Of a stretch of DNA of 64,000 nt, positions 10,262 to 20,223 are shown one piece after another (the stretch's first letter is position 1; the number at the start of each line of letters is the position of its first letter). Source of the stretch: Escarpia spicata (lineage: Eukaryota; Annelida; Polychaeta; Sabellida; Siboglinidae); contig OZ023216.1 in assembly GCA_963995525.1 (NCBI GenBank), positions 39,498,219 to 39,562,218 of the forward strand, given 5' to 3'. A program made the translations under genes and the position numbers. The notes beneath the pieces are model-generated. The model was not told the origin of the DNA. It searched no databases and was given only the letters and a program-made list of their open reading frames with translations.

Positions 10262-12185
10262 ATCGGATTATCATCATCACCATCATTGTGCAGCCGTCGG
10301 ACCCCGTGGTTGGGTGAAGGCCGTTGCTAAATATGCCTGTCTTGCGCTATCCTCTGCCAGATGGTGCCCTTCGAGTACTCGTCTAGTTCGTCTCTCAGCC
10401 GTCTCGTCGGTTTTCCTCTAGACCGTTTCCCTTCGTAAGGTCTCCAGGTTGTGATTACCAGGTTATCTCGTAGTCTGCTGATGTGCCCTGCCCAGGTCCA
10501 CTTCTGTCTTCTGATTTGTTCTGTCACGTCTATGACCATTGTCTTCTGCCTTACCCAGATGTTTGTTTTTCTCTCCCGATATGATATGTTTAACATGCTT
10601 GAAGTACGCATGAGTTGAAGACTTGTCTCTTCAAGCAGGTTCCAAAGATACCCTTGAAGATGTCGCGGTGTTTGGCGAATGCTGTCCAGCCGGGCAGTGA
10701 TTCTTCTTTGAATCTCCTTGTCTTGGTTTTTGTCTCTGATACTACTGTCTCGCCGTCGCAGATAGACGTAGCTTCCAAAGTTCTCTATCTGCGTCGTGTT
10801 GATATAGATTGGTGTGTCATTTTCTAGCATCACTTTTGTCTTCGAGATGTTCATCTTGAGACCTTGTTTTTCACTTTCATCAACTAGCTCCTGCAGCATG
10901 TTTTGTAGTTCTTGCGGTGTAGTAGCGCATATGAGTATGTCATCGGCGAAGCGAAGATGGCTTAGATATTATCCCTCTATCATCAAGCCTCTGGTTTCCC
11001 ATGTCAGTCTTCGGAATATGATTTCGAGTGGTGCCGTGAACAGCTTGGGCGATATGGTGTCACATTGTCGTACTCCTCTCCTGATGTTGATCTTGTTGCT
11101 CTTTTTGTGTAGGTGGACTATCACCGAGCTGTTGGTGTAGATGTCTTTCAGGAGATCGATGTACACATCTTCTATCACCTGTTCTTGAAGGGAGATCAGT
11201 ATTGCTTGAGTTTGCACCAAGTCGAAAGCCTTCTCGTAGTCGACGAAAGTGATGCAGCGCGGGATAATATATTTTCGGCACTTCTCTTTCAATTGGTTTA
11301 CGACGTGTATGTGCTCTGTCGTTGAGTACCTGCTTCTGAATCCTGCTTGCTCTCGTGATTGGTTTTCGTCCAGTGTCTTTTCTAGTCTATTCGTTAGTAT
11401 CTTTGTGAGTAATTTGTAGATGTTTGATAACAGACATATCGGTATGTAAGTCTTTCTTATTTCCTTTCTTAAAGATTATCACCTTTTTTGCGTTCTTCCA
11501 AGCGGTGGGTATTCGTCTTTCTGGTAATCATTTAGTATACAGCTTAGCCAGTGTCGTCGTTTTTTTATTAGTGCTCGTGTCGATGACGATACTCTCGTCA
11601 CTACATGCCTGTTGATTGCTTTGGTTACACTTTTTGTACTTAGTTGGATCGTCTCAGTGATGTTTTCGCTCATGGTGTCGATGCCGTCTAGTTCCTGTAG
11701 TGTCTCGAGTCGATTTCGCAGTTCGAGTTGGAATTCGATCTTTTTTCTTCCGATTTGTGTGGTATCTACACTCGGTGGTCTCTTGTTTTCCAACTTCGTC
11801 CTATCAACTTTCTTGATGTTGCCCATTCTACCAAGGTAGTGGGTTGACTTTTCTAGGGTCTCATCCAATTCGTTGTAGAAGTTGTATGTGTCTTTGTCTG
11901 AGTATGATGTTGCTGGTGCGTATATGTGTACCATCTTCAGCTTGTAGAGCTTTCTTATGCATATAAAAAGTTCTGCTACTCTGGGGCTGATGCTTTTAAC
12001 CCTCACTATATTGTCGTTACATTTCTTGTTTTCGAGAAAGCCTACTCCAGCTTGGCCGTTGTTCGCTGTGGAATGGTACAGTAGATGGCCGCTTAGTAAG
12101 GTAGTGAAGCATTCCTCTCTTCTTCTGACTTCTCCGATCCCGATCACATCCCATACCAACTTGGTTTCCATACGTATTACGTAGT
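10262..12185 (-). mobile_element. RTE-type LINE, 5'-truncated and internally deleted
   Basis: Minus-strand non-LTR retrotransposon. From 12171 downward an endonuclease-like segment reads IGIGEVRRREE and HIYAPATSYSDKDTYNFYNE. It is then joined, apparently by deletion of the rest of the endonuclease domain, to the pre-RT linker. The RT has FVDYEKAFD (11221-11247), RRGVRQCDTISPKLF and the catalytic FADD at 10939-10950. An in-frame TAA lies at 10969-10971 and a frameshift near 11480. The C-terminal part includes KWTWAGHISRLRDN. The 3' end (10262-10300) finishes in ATGATGATGATAAT-like repeats, a hallmark of RTE tails. The element is non-functional. Confidence 0.88.
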
Positions 12186-12322
12186 TATAAAATGATATTT
12201 GCCCATAAAACGTAGTTAACTCTTAAAGTATGGGGTATTTTGATGAAATGTAGGTGTTACGTCCAACCCCTGGTGTCGTAGATTAATCCCTGAAACTGTG
12301 GCCCCCGAGGTTCAAGCCGTCT

Positions 12323-12640
12323 CACATACATACATACATAAATACGTACATACATACATACATGCATGCATGCATGCATGCATGCATGCATGCATACATA
12401 CATACATACATACATACATACATACATACATACATACATACATACATACATACATACATACATACATACATACATACATACATACATACATACATACATA
12501 CATACATACATACATACATACATACATACATACATGCATGCACATATACATACATACATACATACATACATACATACATACATACATACATACAAAGTTA
12601 CATACATAAATACATACATACATACATAGTTACATACATA
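12323..12640. repeat. Compound (CATA)n/(CATG)n microsatellite
   Basis: About 320 bp of tetranucleotide repeat: CATA with a CATG block at 12361-12392 and several point interruptions. It is open in several frames on both strands (YIHT or MYVC repeats), which is a repeat artefact, not coding. Copy 2 is 8 bp shorter. Confidence 0.97.
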
Positions 12641-12659
12641 CATTCATGCATGTATGCAT

Positions 12660-12704
12660 TCATACACATGCATGCACGCACGCACGCACGCACGCTCGCT
12701 CGCG
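12660..12704. repeat. (CACG)n microsatellite
   Basis: CATGCATG followed by GCACGCAC repeats and CGCTCGCTCGCG. It continues the compound repeat after a short interruption. Confidence 0.85.
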
Positions 12705-12734
12705 TGTTTCCCAGATTATAGTTAGAATTATTAC

Positions 12735-12870
12735 AGTCATGATCCAATGTATTGAACACAGTGTCATACGAAACAAATGTGCCTCATGTCATTTCAATCT
12801 TTGTTTCATTACGTGGTGTCATTCTTCTTCTCAAGCATCTCTCTTATTCCTTCTTCTCCATCGCCAGTTG
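12735..12870 (+). repeat. Start of a GPCR upstream module
   Basis: The segment ATGATCCAATGTATTGAACA ... ATTACGTGGTGTCATTCTTC resembles 7108-7190 and 9825-9905. This fragment of the upstream module now ends at the GTGC microsatellite. Confidence 0.5.
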
Positions 12871-12874
12871 AGTG

Positions 12875-12875
12875 G

Positions 12876-12915
<40 letters not shown>

Positions 12916-12916
12916 T
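12875..12916. repeat. (TGCG)n microsatellite
   Basis: 42 bp of GTGC repeat; the copy 2 counterpart (38671-38704) is 34 bp, two units shorter. Confidence 0.95.
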
Positions 12917-12944
12917 ATGTGACCAGTAGTTCTGCGGTGGCTGA

Positions 12945-13505
12945 TCAGGACGCTTTGCCACCGATTGCCGGATCATCGAAAACTTTGTCGCCGACCACCG
13001 AATTATCGATATGTAGCCTTGCACCTGAGCGCTGGTTAATCTACAGCATTGCCGCCAAAGTTGGATCGACAACAGTAATGCTGCCGACCTCTGGATCATT
13101 GAGAGCTGTGCCACCGACTCCTGGATCATCGATTTCCTTGCCACCGACCGCCGAATGTTGGGTCATCGACAACCTTGCCGCTGAGTGCTGAATCATCGAC
13201 AGCCTTGTCACCAACCGCTGGATCATCTACAGCTTTGCTTCCGACCATCGGATTACCGACCGACAGCTTTACCAACTGCCGGATCGTCCACAACCATGAT
13301 GCTTTCGAACGCCGGATTATCGACAACTTTGCCGATAGTCGGATTGTCCATACCCATGCTTCCGACTGCCGAAAAACCGACAGCCTTTTCACATACCGCC
13401 GGATCATCGACTGATTTGCCGACCACCGGATCTTCCATAGCCTTGGTCCCGACTGTGGGATCATCGGCAGCCTTGTTACCTTGCGCAGGATCATACATCG
13501 CTTTG
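12945..13505 (+). repeat. Degenerate 27-30 bp minisatellite, about 18 units
   Basis: Units follow the pattern TTGCCGCCGACCGCCGGATC plus ATCGACAGCC, with many substitutions. On the plus strand the unit translates as a 9-10 residue repeat such as LPTAGSSTA; clean repeats occur in frame at 13237-13505 and in another frame before 13191. Unit lengths are mostly 27 or 30 bp, multiples of three, but the reading frame changes within the array and no start, signal peptide or splice context was found. It is therefore annotated as a repeat, not a gene. Confidence 0.8.
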
Positions 13506-13785
13506 CCTCAAACAAATCTCTACGGAACGACATAACAGACGAACTGTCACCAGGGCCTTTCCCGTCCATGCTCGAAGTCACTTGTTGCCAAATTAACCGC
13601 GGTGCTGTTTTCGTCTCATTACACAAGCAAACGCGTTGATTGAGAGTCAGCAGTGTCAGAGGCAACTAAGCCAAAGAGAAGACGCGTATGCACCAGCAAT
13701 GCTAAAGAAGATTGGCAATGTATAATTTGAGAAGTTTGTTCTGGTCAGATTAAAGAACCAAGTAATCAGCCGTAGTATGATTTGC

Positions 13786-13994
13786 ACAATTATTGTGAGA
13801 CTATCGAAAATCTTTCTAAATTCCACAAAGATGACATATTTTGTTTGCATCTTTGGGTTGGCCAATTCATGTATGGTACTAAAAATTTGCGTTTCGCAAG
13901 ACAGGCTCTTCCGGAAGCCGTAATGGTTAGGGAACAGAATGTGGTTGTAGTTCAGGTGGTGACCGATCTGGCTGCTCACAATGTGTTCCATCAT
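13786..13994 (-). mobile_element. CR1/jockey-like LINE fragment (reverse transcriptase)
   Basis: The minus strand reads MEHIVSSQIGHHLNYN, then HYGFRKSLSCETQIFSTIHE and FVEFRKIFDS. These are the N-terminal RT blocks of CR1/jockey LINEs (QxGFRxxxSCETQ, DFxKAFD), with the catalytic aspartate region substituted. It is homologous to 4080-4205. Flanks are decayed to about 13660 and 14090. Confidence 0.8.
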
Positions 13995-14099
13995 TATGCA
14001 TGCGATGAACGCAAGTGAAACCAGTCAATAATTAGATGGTTAGGCCTAGTCAATATTCAAAAAATCGCCTATAAACATAGTTAGACTGTTGTAATATGA

Positions 14100-14718
14100 A
14101 GACTAGTAAAAAACAAACATCCAAAATAAAAACGTTTGCCAAAGCTAAATGGTATATGAAATGATTAATTATTACATAAATTACAACAACGTCTGCATGT
14201 CAACTCAATTAGTGTGTAGGTTACCGATTTGGTGTACCTTCTACTGCTGTAAACATAAAACATTCCCCATACACCAAATGTAAATTGACACAAGTTTGTG
14301 TTGGGCGGTTCGTAGTGTTTAGAATATCCCCAATCGAGAGAACCCGGGTTCCAATCCTTGTGCTACCGTTTTCGAAACTTGGACAGTTTCGTTCTCTCCC
14401 TGTTGCTTCAGTTGTTTACATGAGTGACATGTCTATTATGTACAGCAAGGGGTGCATCTATGTGGAAGACAAGTGTTCGCTTAGTAACCACAGCGTGACT
14501 AATTTCGTCCCAGAGAAGTCGAGATGTTCGGTTGAACAGATCTACCAGTGGCCGAAGGGTAAGACATGTTTAGCCGTTCTAAGGACTGGATGCTCTGCCG
14601 TGTATGTTCCATTATATGTATAATTTAGTTCCATGTCTTGATTTGTCCTTTCAGGTGATGTAATATTACTGTGTTTACACGTTAATTTCTTCTAACGATG
14701 TAAGACACTAGAAAATTA
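14100..14718. other. GPCR-D upstream sequence, no gene
   Basis: Contains GTCGAGATGTTCGGTTGAAC ... ATCTACCAG, homologous to the upstream module at 7625-7665. The 112-codon open frame 14285-14623 overlaps this non-coding module and is probably fortuitous. Confidence 0.5.
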
Positions 14719-14837
14719 AATTGGATATGTCGTGGAATAAATGTTCACGCTAAAGCGGCGGCTCGAAAGCATCGAGGGACAGGTCCTCAACGCCAAGTGT
14801 CAATGTCAATATACGGATTAGCAGCGTTGTTAAAAAG
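14719..14837 (+). promoter_or_regulatory. GPCR-D promoter remnant with mutated TATA
   Basis: Keeps TTGGATATGTCGTGGAATAA and the perfect dyad CTCGAAAGCATCGAG (14762-14776). Where the other loci have TTATAAAGC this one reads GTTAAAAAGC, so the TATA box is damaged. The segment between dyad and TATA is also shortened. Confidence 0.6.
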
Positions 14838-14930
14838 CAGGTGTTTGTGCCGATACAAAACAAATTCCAGAATTTGTTCGTAGCAGTATTGATCATATGT
14901 GGCGATATTTTTCTAGTTTCGAAATTGACA

Positions 14931-15065
14931 ATCGTGAATGACACTGGTTTATTGTCGACGGTATCGTCGGTTCTAGAGGGTGAATTGTTTGGTGAGCTGA
15001 CCGCCAGCATATGGCAGCGTACGAGCAGGTTTGAGTCCCGCCGGAACGATTTGGAAATTCGTTAA
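14931..15065 (+). pseudogene. GPCR-D mini-remnant: N-terminus fused to C-tail, all seven helices deleted
   Basis: The frame reads VNDTGLLSTVSSVLEGELFG, then ELTASIWQ, matching the N-terminal 40 residues of GPCR-Z2. It jumps directly to RTSRFESRRNDLEIR, the extreme C-terminus of the family, then a stop at 15063-15065. Roughly 0.9 kb encoding every transmembrane helix is gone. The start codon is also lost (ATC GTG where the paralogues have ATG GCG). Left and right parental sequences both contain TACG at the joint, compatible with microhomology-mediated deletion. Confidence 0.88.
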
Positions 15066-15490
15066 CACGCACACTGAAGACTTTTTGTCGATAAGGAATT
15101 GCATTGATACGAAGATTGATGGCATTTCGTATGTCATCATTATATAGGTTAGACCATTATGTCTGCTGCGTCTTTAGCTGTATTATTTTGAATGATTAAT
15201 AAGATTATTTATCATACAATTTATTGCAGTATTTCATTTATTATACAAGTTAAGTTTGTTCTTGGAACTCGGAAGACACATACGTTGTGTAGTTTATGAA
15301 GTGTCTATTTGCACACTCTTAGTACAGGATGTCATACTATAGCTTGCACCATAAAGTAAATGTGTGGCTTATTGTTTAGGTGCACTCATTGCGAAGTACA
15401 TCACTTGAAGTTTTTAAAACACGGTATACTTTGTTTACAACGAATTGTTAGCTATCAGATTGCAAAGAGTTTAGCAATGCAGATGTACTT

Positions 15491-15556
15491 TTATCGTGAT
15501 ACCAGTTGCAGTTTACTGGGATATGTTTCTAGTGAAACTAATGTAACATTTCATAC
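15491..15556 (+). promoter_or_regulatory. Conserved GPCR 3' block (locus D)
   Basis: GTGATACCAGTTGCAGTTTA followed by GTTTCTAGTGAAACTAATGT. A diverged version of the shared 3' block, about 430 bp past the D remnant. Confidence 0.55.
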
Positions 15557-16518
15557 ATGTCGTCTTTGTAGTATTTAGTTGACCATTTAGCTACTCCAAG
15601 CATGTCTGATTATATTTGTTTTTTTGTGATACCATAATAATTAACATGCTTTATATGAATGTTCGTTATGAGGTTATGTCCTGTTATTATTATTATTATT
15701 TGATAATTATTACTATATGTGGCAGCAATATTTATAGTTGGAGTAATATCAACCATGGGGGTAATTTGGGCATCTTCGGATGGTAAAATGAGCATTTTAA
15801 AGTTTCGATTTTTCAACAATTAATTCATCACGACAATACTCTTGTCACACGTTGCATTGAATACATATGATGTGGAAAGACGTATCAGAAGTTACGAATG
15901 TATGAACCTGAAAGTAAGGAGTCCCGTACAATACGAGATGATCTCGTCAACCCATGTCTAGTAAAACCTTTGAGGCTCGGTCGTCCTCGGCGAGGAACAA
16001 GGGAGACAGATGAACCAGATGTCACGTTAGGACACAACTGTGAAAACTTAATATCTGAGACGAGCGAGGTCGCTTTTGGATCAGACCATTTTAGTTGCTG
16101 GAGTTTTAGCAAACCCCTGAATGCTTCGCGCTTTAATTGAATAAATCAGTTCATGTTGTTGTTATACATAATTGTGCGTACCTGAAAAAATCGTCCCAGA
16201 AAAGTCAAGATAATGTTCGAATGAACAAGTCTACCAGGAGTGAGGCGTAATGCACTTTGAGCAGTCCCAATGATTGGATGCATCTCTGTATAAGAATATA
16301 CTCTTTTAATTACTAACTCCTGAAATGGACAGAACCAGGGTCGAGATCTGGGCACAAGGACAGTGTTTGCATAGTTACAGCACGCGGGTTTCGGAACGGC
16401 GTGTTTGCTGTTCCACTCAATAGTTATACGCGATGAAAGGCGGATTATAATTCCACTTAATAAGGTGTTATGTGAAGAAAAACGGATCATGACTCCACCT
16501 GATAAAACAACAAAGAAC
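15557..16518 (+). repeat. GPCR-E upstream module
   Basis: The part near 15720-15880 (GGTAATTTGGGCATCTTCGG ... ATGTGGAAAGACG) aligns loosely with 58930-59090 upstream of GPCR-Z2. The part at 16190-16500 (GTCTACCAGGAGTGAGG, ACTCCTGAAATGGACAGAAC) aligns with 25160-25400 and 51030-51270. The 80-codon open frame at 15898-16140 shows no recognisable features. Confidence 0.55.
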
Positions 16519-16655
16519 TAAATGGGGTATGTCATGGAATAACTGTTCACGCTCAAACGGCGGCTCGACACCAGCGGTGTGGAATTTAAATTTACGGCAA
16601 ATCCTGAACATCAAGTGTCAGTGTTAACACTGGGATTAGTAGTGTTGTTATAAAG
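16519..16655 (+). promoter_or_regulatory. GPCR-E proximal promoter with TATA box
   Basis: Shared promoter block (GTCATGGAATAACTGTTCAC, GCGGCTCGA, GTGTGGAATTTAAATTTACG) and TATAAAG at 16649-16655. The dyad right arm is lost by a small deletion. Confidence 0.6.
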
Positions 16656-16731
16656 CTGGTGTTAGTGCCGCTAGAAAACCATTCACAGCGTAGATCATCT
16701 GTCGCAAGGTTTTACTAATATTAGGTAAACA

Positions 16732-17534
16732 ATGGAGAATGACAATGCTGTATTGTCGACGGCGTTGTCGGTTCTAGAGGACGTGGTTACGTCTAATGAA
16801 AACAACTCGGGTGAGTTTGCTATGGATATGACCGCCAACATATGGCGATACGGCTGGACTCGTCGGAAACGTGGTCGTGCTGCTCGTGCTGAGGCGAGAC
16901 GGACTCGTGCGGACCTCGGCAAATGTCTACTTGAGCGCCCCTGCCGTCGGTGGCAGTCTCGTGCTTATGGTCGTGTCAGTTGTGATCTACCCAGGTTATG
17001 TTTGGGGTTTGTGGATCGAAGATACGAGTAAATTGGTGTGTCACGACACCCGGCCTGTACACTATACACTAATAAACGCGTCCACTTGGCTCATTGTCGC
17101 TTTCACTGCCGAGCGCTTCATCGTAATGCTTTTCCCGCTACACAAGCTCGGTATGTGCACCCCGCGCAACGCCGGCTTATGCTGCATGTCGCTGATAGTG
17201 CTCGCCTTCGTAAAGAACATCGACCTTTTCTTCGTAAACGATCTTGAGACTGATGCTGCATCAGGCGATGACATTTGCAATGTAACGTAGCTAGCGGGAT
17301 TATATGAAAAACAGCCGACGGAGAATTACCCTCTTTACTTCCTGCTTGATCCCGACATGTGTCGTCATTGTCTGTAACTGGGCGATAATACGAACTCTAC
17401 GGCGTGAGCTGATGCAAACGATCGTGCGAGACTTTAGAAGAACAGCAGACATGTGCCTGGCCGTGCCGTGCCGTGCCGTGCCGTGCCGTGCCGTGCCGTG
17501 CCGTGCCGTGCCGTTCGATTTGGAAATGCAGTAA
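16732..17534 (+). pseudogene. GPCR-E, class A GPCR pseudogene carrying a CCGTG repeat
   Basis: Starts normally (MENDNAVLSTALSVLEDV). A deletion of about 20 bp after RYGW removes the start of TM1 and shifts the frame; TM1-TM4 continue in another frame from 16871. ERF replaces ERY in TM3. A stop follows CNVT at 17288-17290, at the loop 2 cysteine. TM5 and loop 3 resume at 17304 (SCLIPTCVVIVCNWAIIRTL), with a 12-bp shorter loop (VRDFRRTADMCLAV). The sequence then runs into ten CCGTG units and joins straight to the C-tail FDLEMQ. TM6 and TM7 are therefore absent. Confidence 0.9.
17461..17512 (+). repeat. (CCGTG)10 pentanucleotide repeat inside GPCR-E
   Basis: Ten perfect CCGTG units where the paralogues encode the start of TM6 (LAVPF-like). 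Copy 2 has 27 units. The repeat remains open and would encode alternating AVPCR. Confidence 0.97.
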
Positions 17535-18415
17535 CAAGAACATTTATGTAATTTTTTATTATGTTCCGAAGGTGTAAAACGGTCCTTCTGTTATCACGGA
17601 ATGAAACAATGCCAAAATACAAAAAGAATACCGAAATCATGAACAGCATATCGTACAGCTAATTGTACAAACATAAATCTCGATACCCATGGGCGGATCT
17701 CAATCAAACTGCTGAAGATAATAATAATAATGAAGAATGTTGTGACGCTATGACTTATTAAAACCATGTTATCTATTCAGTTACCTTTAAGCAAGAAAAC
17801 GGTGGTAATTATTAGTAGGAAGTTTGCTGAATCAGTTGCAATTTGTCCCAATTTGTTCAAGAGCGTGGGAACAAGCCAACTTGAATAAAACAAGAAGCGT
17901 CATACAGCACTAACTGGCAAATGAATTTGGCAACTTCACAATATTTATACTAGAATTAAGAAAATGACATTAAAATGACTAGTATGAAAACCCGGTACAA
18001 AGACAATGAATCGTCTATGTGGGGGAACCCCAGGCATAACGTGGGATACTTAACGAGTTCTGGATCATCACGCCCCCAGTGAATCTAACGAAGTAAACGT
18101 AAGTTCTTATATAATCCTTGGTTCTTGGGACTGCTTAAAGCGCTTCGCACTCAAAACCCCAAGTCACTCAACAAATACGCCTGTGGGACCACTGGTTATT
18201 GAGATATGTCGATAATACCCGGCTATCCCGTCAGGCCCGGGTTTCCCTACTAACTTCCAATAAATAACAGCACATAGGAATTAATAGCTAGGTTTAAAGA
18301 AATTTATTTGAAATTCCAAGGAGTAGTATATTGCGTCCCTCAGAATGCAGGGCTGCCGCGGCGCAAAGGAAGGTCAAAATTCAAGGGTAAAATATCTAGG
18401 GCAAATGTCAAGTGG
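17535..18415. other. Spacer between GPCR-E and the Maverick-like remnant
   Basis: No gene recognised. Contains an imperfect AAT run near 17720 and an unusual GC-richer stretch at 18020-18260 with CCCGTCAGGCCCGGG. It may include the decayed left terminus of the element, but no terminal inverted repeat could be shown because the right side is truncated. The only base substitution noticed between the duplicated copies is here (18013). Confidence 0.4.
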
Positions 18416-18640
18416 TGAACTAAATATGAGTACTTCTTAAATTCGTGTCTCTTATTTTTTTGTCAAATTGCGCTCCCTGGGTAATATATAATGAACTAAA
18501 ATGCCGGTACCATGCAAGTCATGAACGAAATATGAGTACTGCTTAAATGCGTGCCTATTATTTATGTCTAGTGGCGCCCCCTGGCGAATATATCATGAAT
18601 TAAAACAGCTCGTAACGTATAAGTCATGAACTTAATATCT
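18416..18640. repeat. 105-106 bp tandem repeat, two full units plus a partial third
   Basis: Units begin TGAAC at 18416, 18522 and 18627 and share AAATATGAGTACT, CTTAAAT and GCGTG(C/T)CT segments. Each contains a GCGC(T/C)CCCTGG core. It lies just upstream of the first promoter of the virus-like element. Confidence 0.8.
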
Positions 18641-18735
18641 AGGCCAAGGTTCTAGTGTGTCGTAAAATGTACTTTCTACTCTGCAGTCTGTGCTTATTCG
18701 GCACGCTCACGTGACCTTTCGGCACGTTCACTAAC

Positions 18736-18760
18736 TATATAAACGTGGCGCTCTGCCAGT
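18736..18760 (+). promoter_or_regulatory. TATA box and initiator-like promoter of the element's first gene
   Basis: TATATAAA at 18736-18743, followed about 20 bp on by CCAGTTGG. An E-box CACGTG lies upstream near 18709. Similar TATA plus CAGT pairs occur at about 20176 and 22930. Confidence 0.4.
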
Positions 18761-18907
18761 TGGATAGTCATTCGTATCACGACGACACCATAGCTAATAA
18801 CATCACGTTAAAGACACCCTATTGCCGCTCTCGCGATACAGCAGACTCGAGCGACGAGCCGACCCATCAACCGCCCTTCCGTGCTGTCAGAACCATAGGT
18901 CGTGGTC

Positions 18908-19332
18908 ATGGCAACTCTAGAAACAACGGTGATCGCCGACGCCGTTATCAAGGTCAGAGGTCTCCTTATCGACAAAGTACGCCATCATACTCCCTTTTAC
19001 ATTGAGTGCAGATACTTCAAGAAGCATACGGTTGTTGACAATAGGGGACATTTGCAATGGGAACGACACGGTTACGTGGCCTCTGATATGCATTTTGTGG
19101 TGCGCGTGTGCTTTGTCGAGACAGCGACGGGTCAATGTATATGGTTGACTTTATTCGATCAATGTATGGCTCTTCTCCTAGACGTGAATGCCGACACGTT
19201 TGTAATGGACGAAACGACGCAGATTCACAAACTGAACTCACCGACGGGAAATCGTGTGTCCTCACCATAAAGAAAACTCGACCTGATACCTACACAAACT
19301 ACAACGCCACACACCTAGAGGTGGTGCACTAG
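18908..19332 (+). pseudogene. OB-fold (RPA-like) protein candidate of the element
   Basis: ATG at 18908 is followed by 120 codons (MATLETTVIADAVIKVRGLL ... PFYIECRYFKKH ... GQCIWLTLFDQCMALLLDVN). A frame change near 19240 leads to a second piece ending KKTRPDTYTNYNATHLEVVH at 19332. The pattern of a Cys then KK, a spaced beta-rich segment and a (T)G-x-x-x-W-x-T-x-F motif resembles the C-terminal OB-fold of replication protein A. Such a protein would bind single-stranded DNA. The assignment is by pattern only. Start codon choice: the ATG sits 165 bp after a TATA box. Confidence 0.4.
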
Positions 19333-19404
19333 ACTCCGTACCCTATTTCGGCCGATCTCTGCTCTCATCCCTGCCAATGTCACAACTAGTTACAACTTCC
19401 GCCG

Positions 19405-20099
19405 ACACTACCGATGTCACAACTTCCGCCGACACTGCCGATATCACGACTTCAGCCGACACTGCCGATGTCACAACTTCTGCCATCCCTGCCGATGTCA
19501 CAACTTCCGCAGACACTGAACTTTACCATTGACATTCCTGCGATCGAAATGACGAAGACGCTTGCACGTCACATAGCATGTAGCGTCTTTGAACTGACAA
19601 GACAACAATGCTCCGGTTGCGAGATAGACGATCCTAGTAAATTCCATCACGATTGCATGTTACCTGTTGACATTCTAATTTACATATACTTTGACGAGGC
19701 TGTGGAGGCCACTAATTCAATTGCTGTGTTTTGTTAGACGCAGGTGTGAAGCTATCCGACCTGACGCCCGATCACTTGTGTACTATCGGGAGTTGGTTGA
19801 GGGAACCGTTTTCAGAGGAGTGGCGAAACAAATTAAAGCAAATGGTTCTGGCAGTAATGGAGGATGATCTGTACATAAATATATCTTGTGCTTTTATGAG
19901 GCCTTTGAGGACATTAATCCAACTGCAGTGATTAAAGACTGGTTGACTGTTTTACAACAGTCAGGTTTTAAACTATCCGTCATCACATACGAACAATTGT
20001 GTACTAGCAAGAGTAGGTTGCAAGATTCTGTATCAGAGCCGTGACGAAACAATGTCCAGTCTCTGGTACTTGCACTTATTGAAAGTGACCTGTAAATAC
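19405..20099 (+). pseudogene. Element ORF with 9-residue repeats and a duplicated C-terminal module
   Basis: The N-terminal part (19414 on) has five copies of a 9-residue repeat, LPMSQLPPT-like, encoded by a 27 bp minisatellite. It is followed by a conserved-looking region with CSGCEIDDP...HHDC, a possible CxxC...HxxC zinc site. The sequence after 19675 contains two homologous modules of about 68 residues. The first reads YFDEAVEATN ... GVKLSDLTPDHLC. The second reads CFYEAFEDIN ... GFKLSVITYEQLC. Frames break at 19735 and 19880, and TGA interrupts the second module at about 20041. I do not recognise the family. Confidence 0.5.
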
Positions 20100-20223
20100 G
20101 TTTGTATTGTATGAATAAAATGTACAAACCTTATCTTATGTCATTGTTCGTAGTATAAGTAGTATAAGTACCGTGTATATTAGTCGCTTTGTTCAGTTGC
20201 GTAAAGTATTGACACAAGGTTAG

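Noticed and set aside
12257..12721. Long open frames on both strands in the CATA array (YIHT and MYVC repeats)
   Set aside because: Stop-free frames are an automatic result of a tetranucleotide repeat; there is no start context, domain or conservation beyond the repeat itself.
12323..13505. CRISPR-like regularly spaced repeats
   Set aside because: The arrays are contiguous micro- and minisatellites without unique spacers, and the genome is eukaryotic.
13126..13665. 179-codon minus-strand open frame
   Set aside because: Mostly the antisense of the 30 bp minisatellite; the rest has no recognisable features.
14285..14623. 112-codon open frame starting MTQVCVGRFVVFRISPIE
   Set aside because: It overlaps a non-coding GPCR upstream module that is not open in the paralogous copies, and no motif was recognised.
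15898..16140. 80-codon frame with LRLGRPRRGTRETDEPD
   Set aside because: Lies in GPCR flanking DNA, an equally long antisense frame exists, and nothing was recognised.
17461..17512. AVPCR repeat protein from the pentanucleotide repeat
   Set aside because: Repeat expansion within a dead receptor; the frame is stop-free in both directions simply because of its composition.
18745..19005. 86-codon frame starting MALCQLDSHSYHDD
   Set aside because: It overlaps the better-supported 18908 gene in another frame and begins at the predicted transcription start, so it is probably leader plus shadow.
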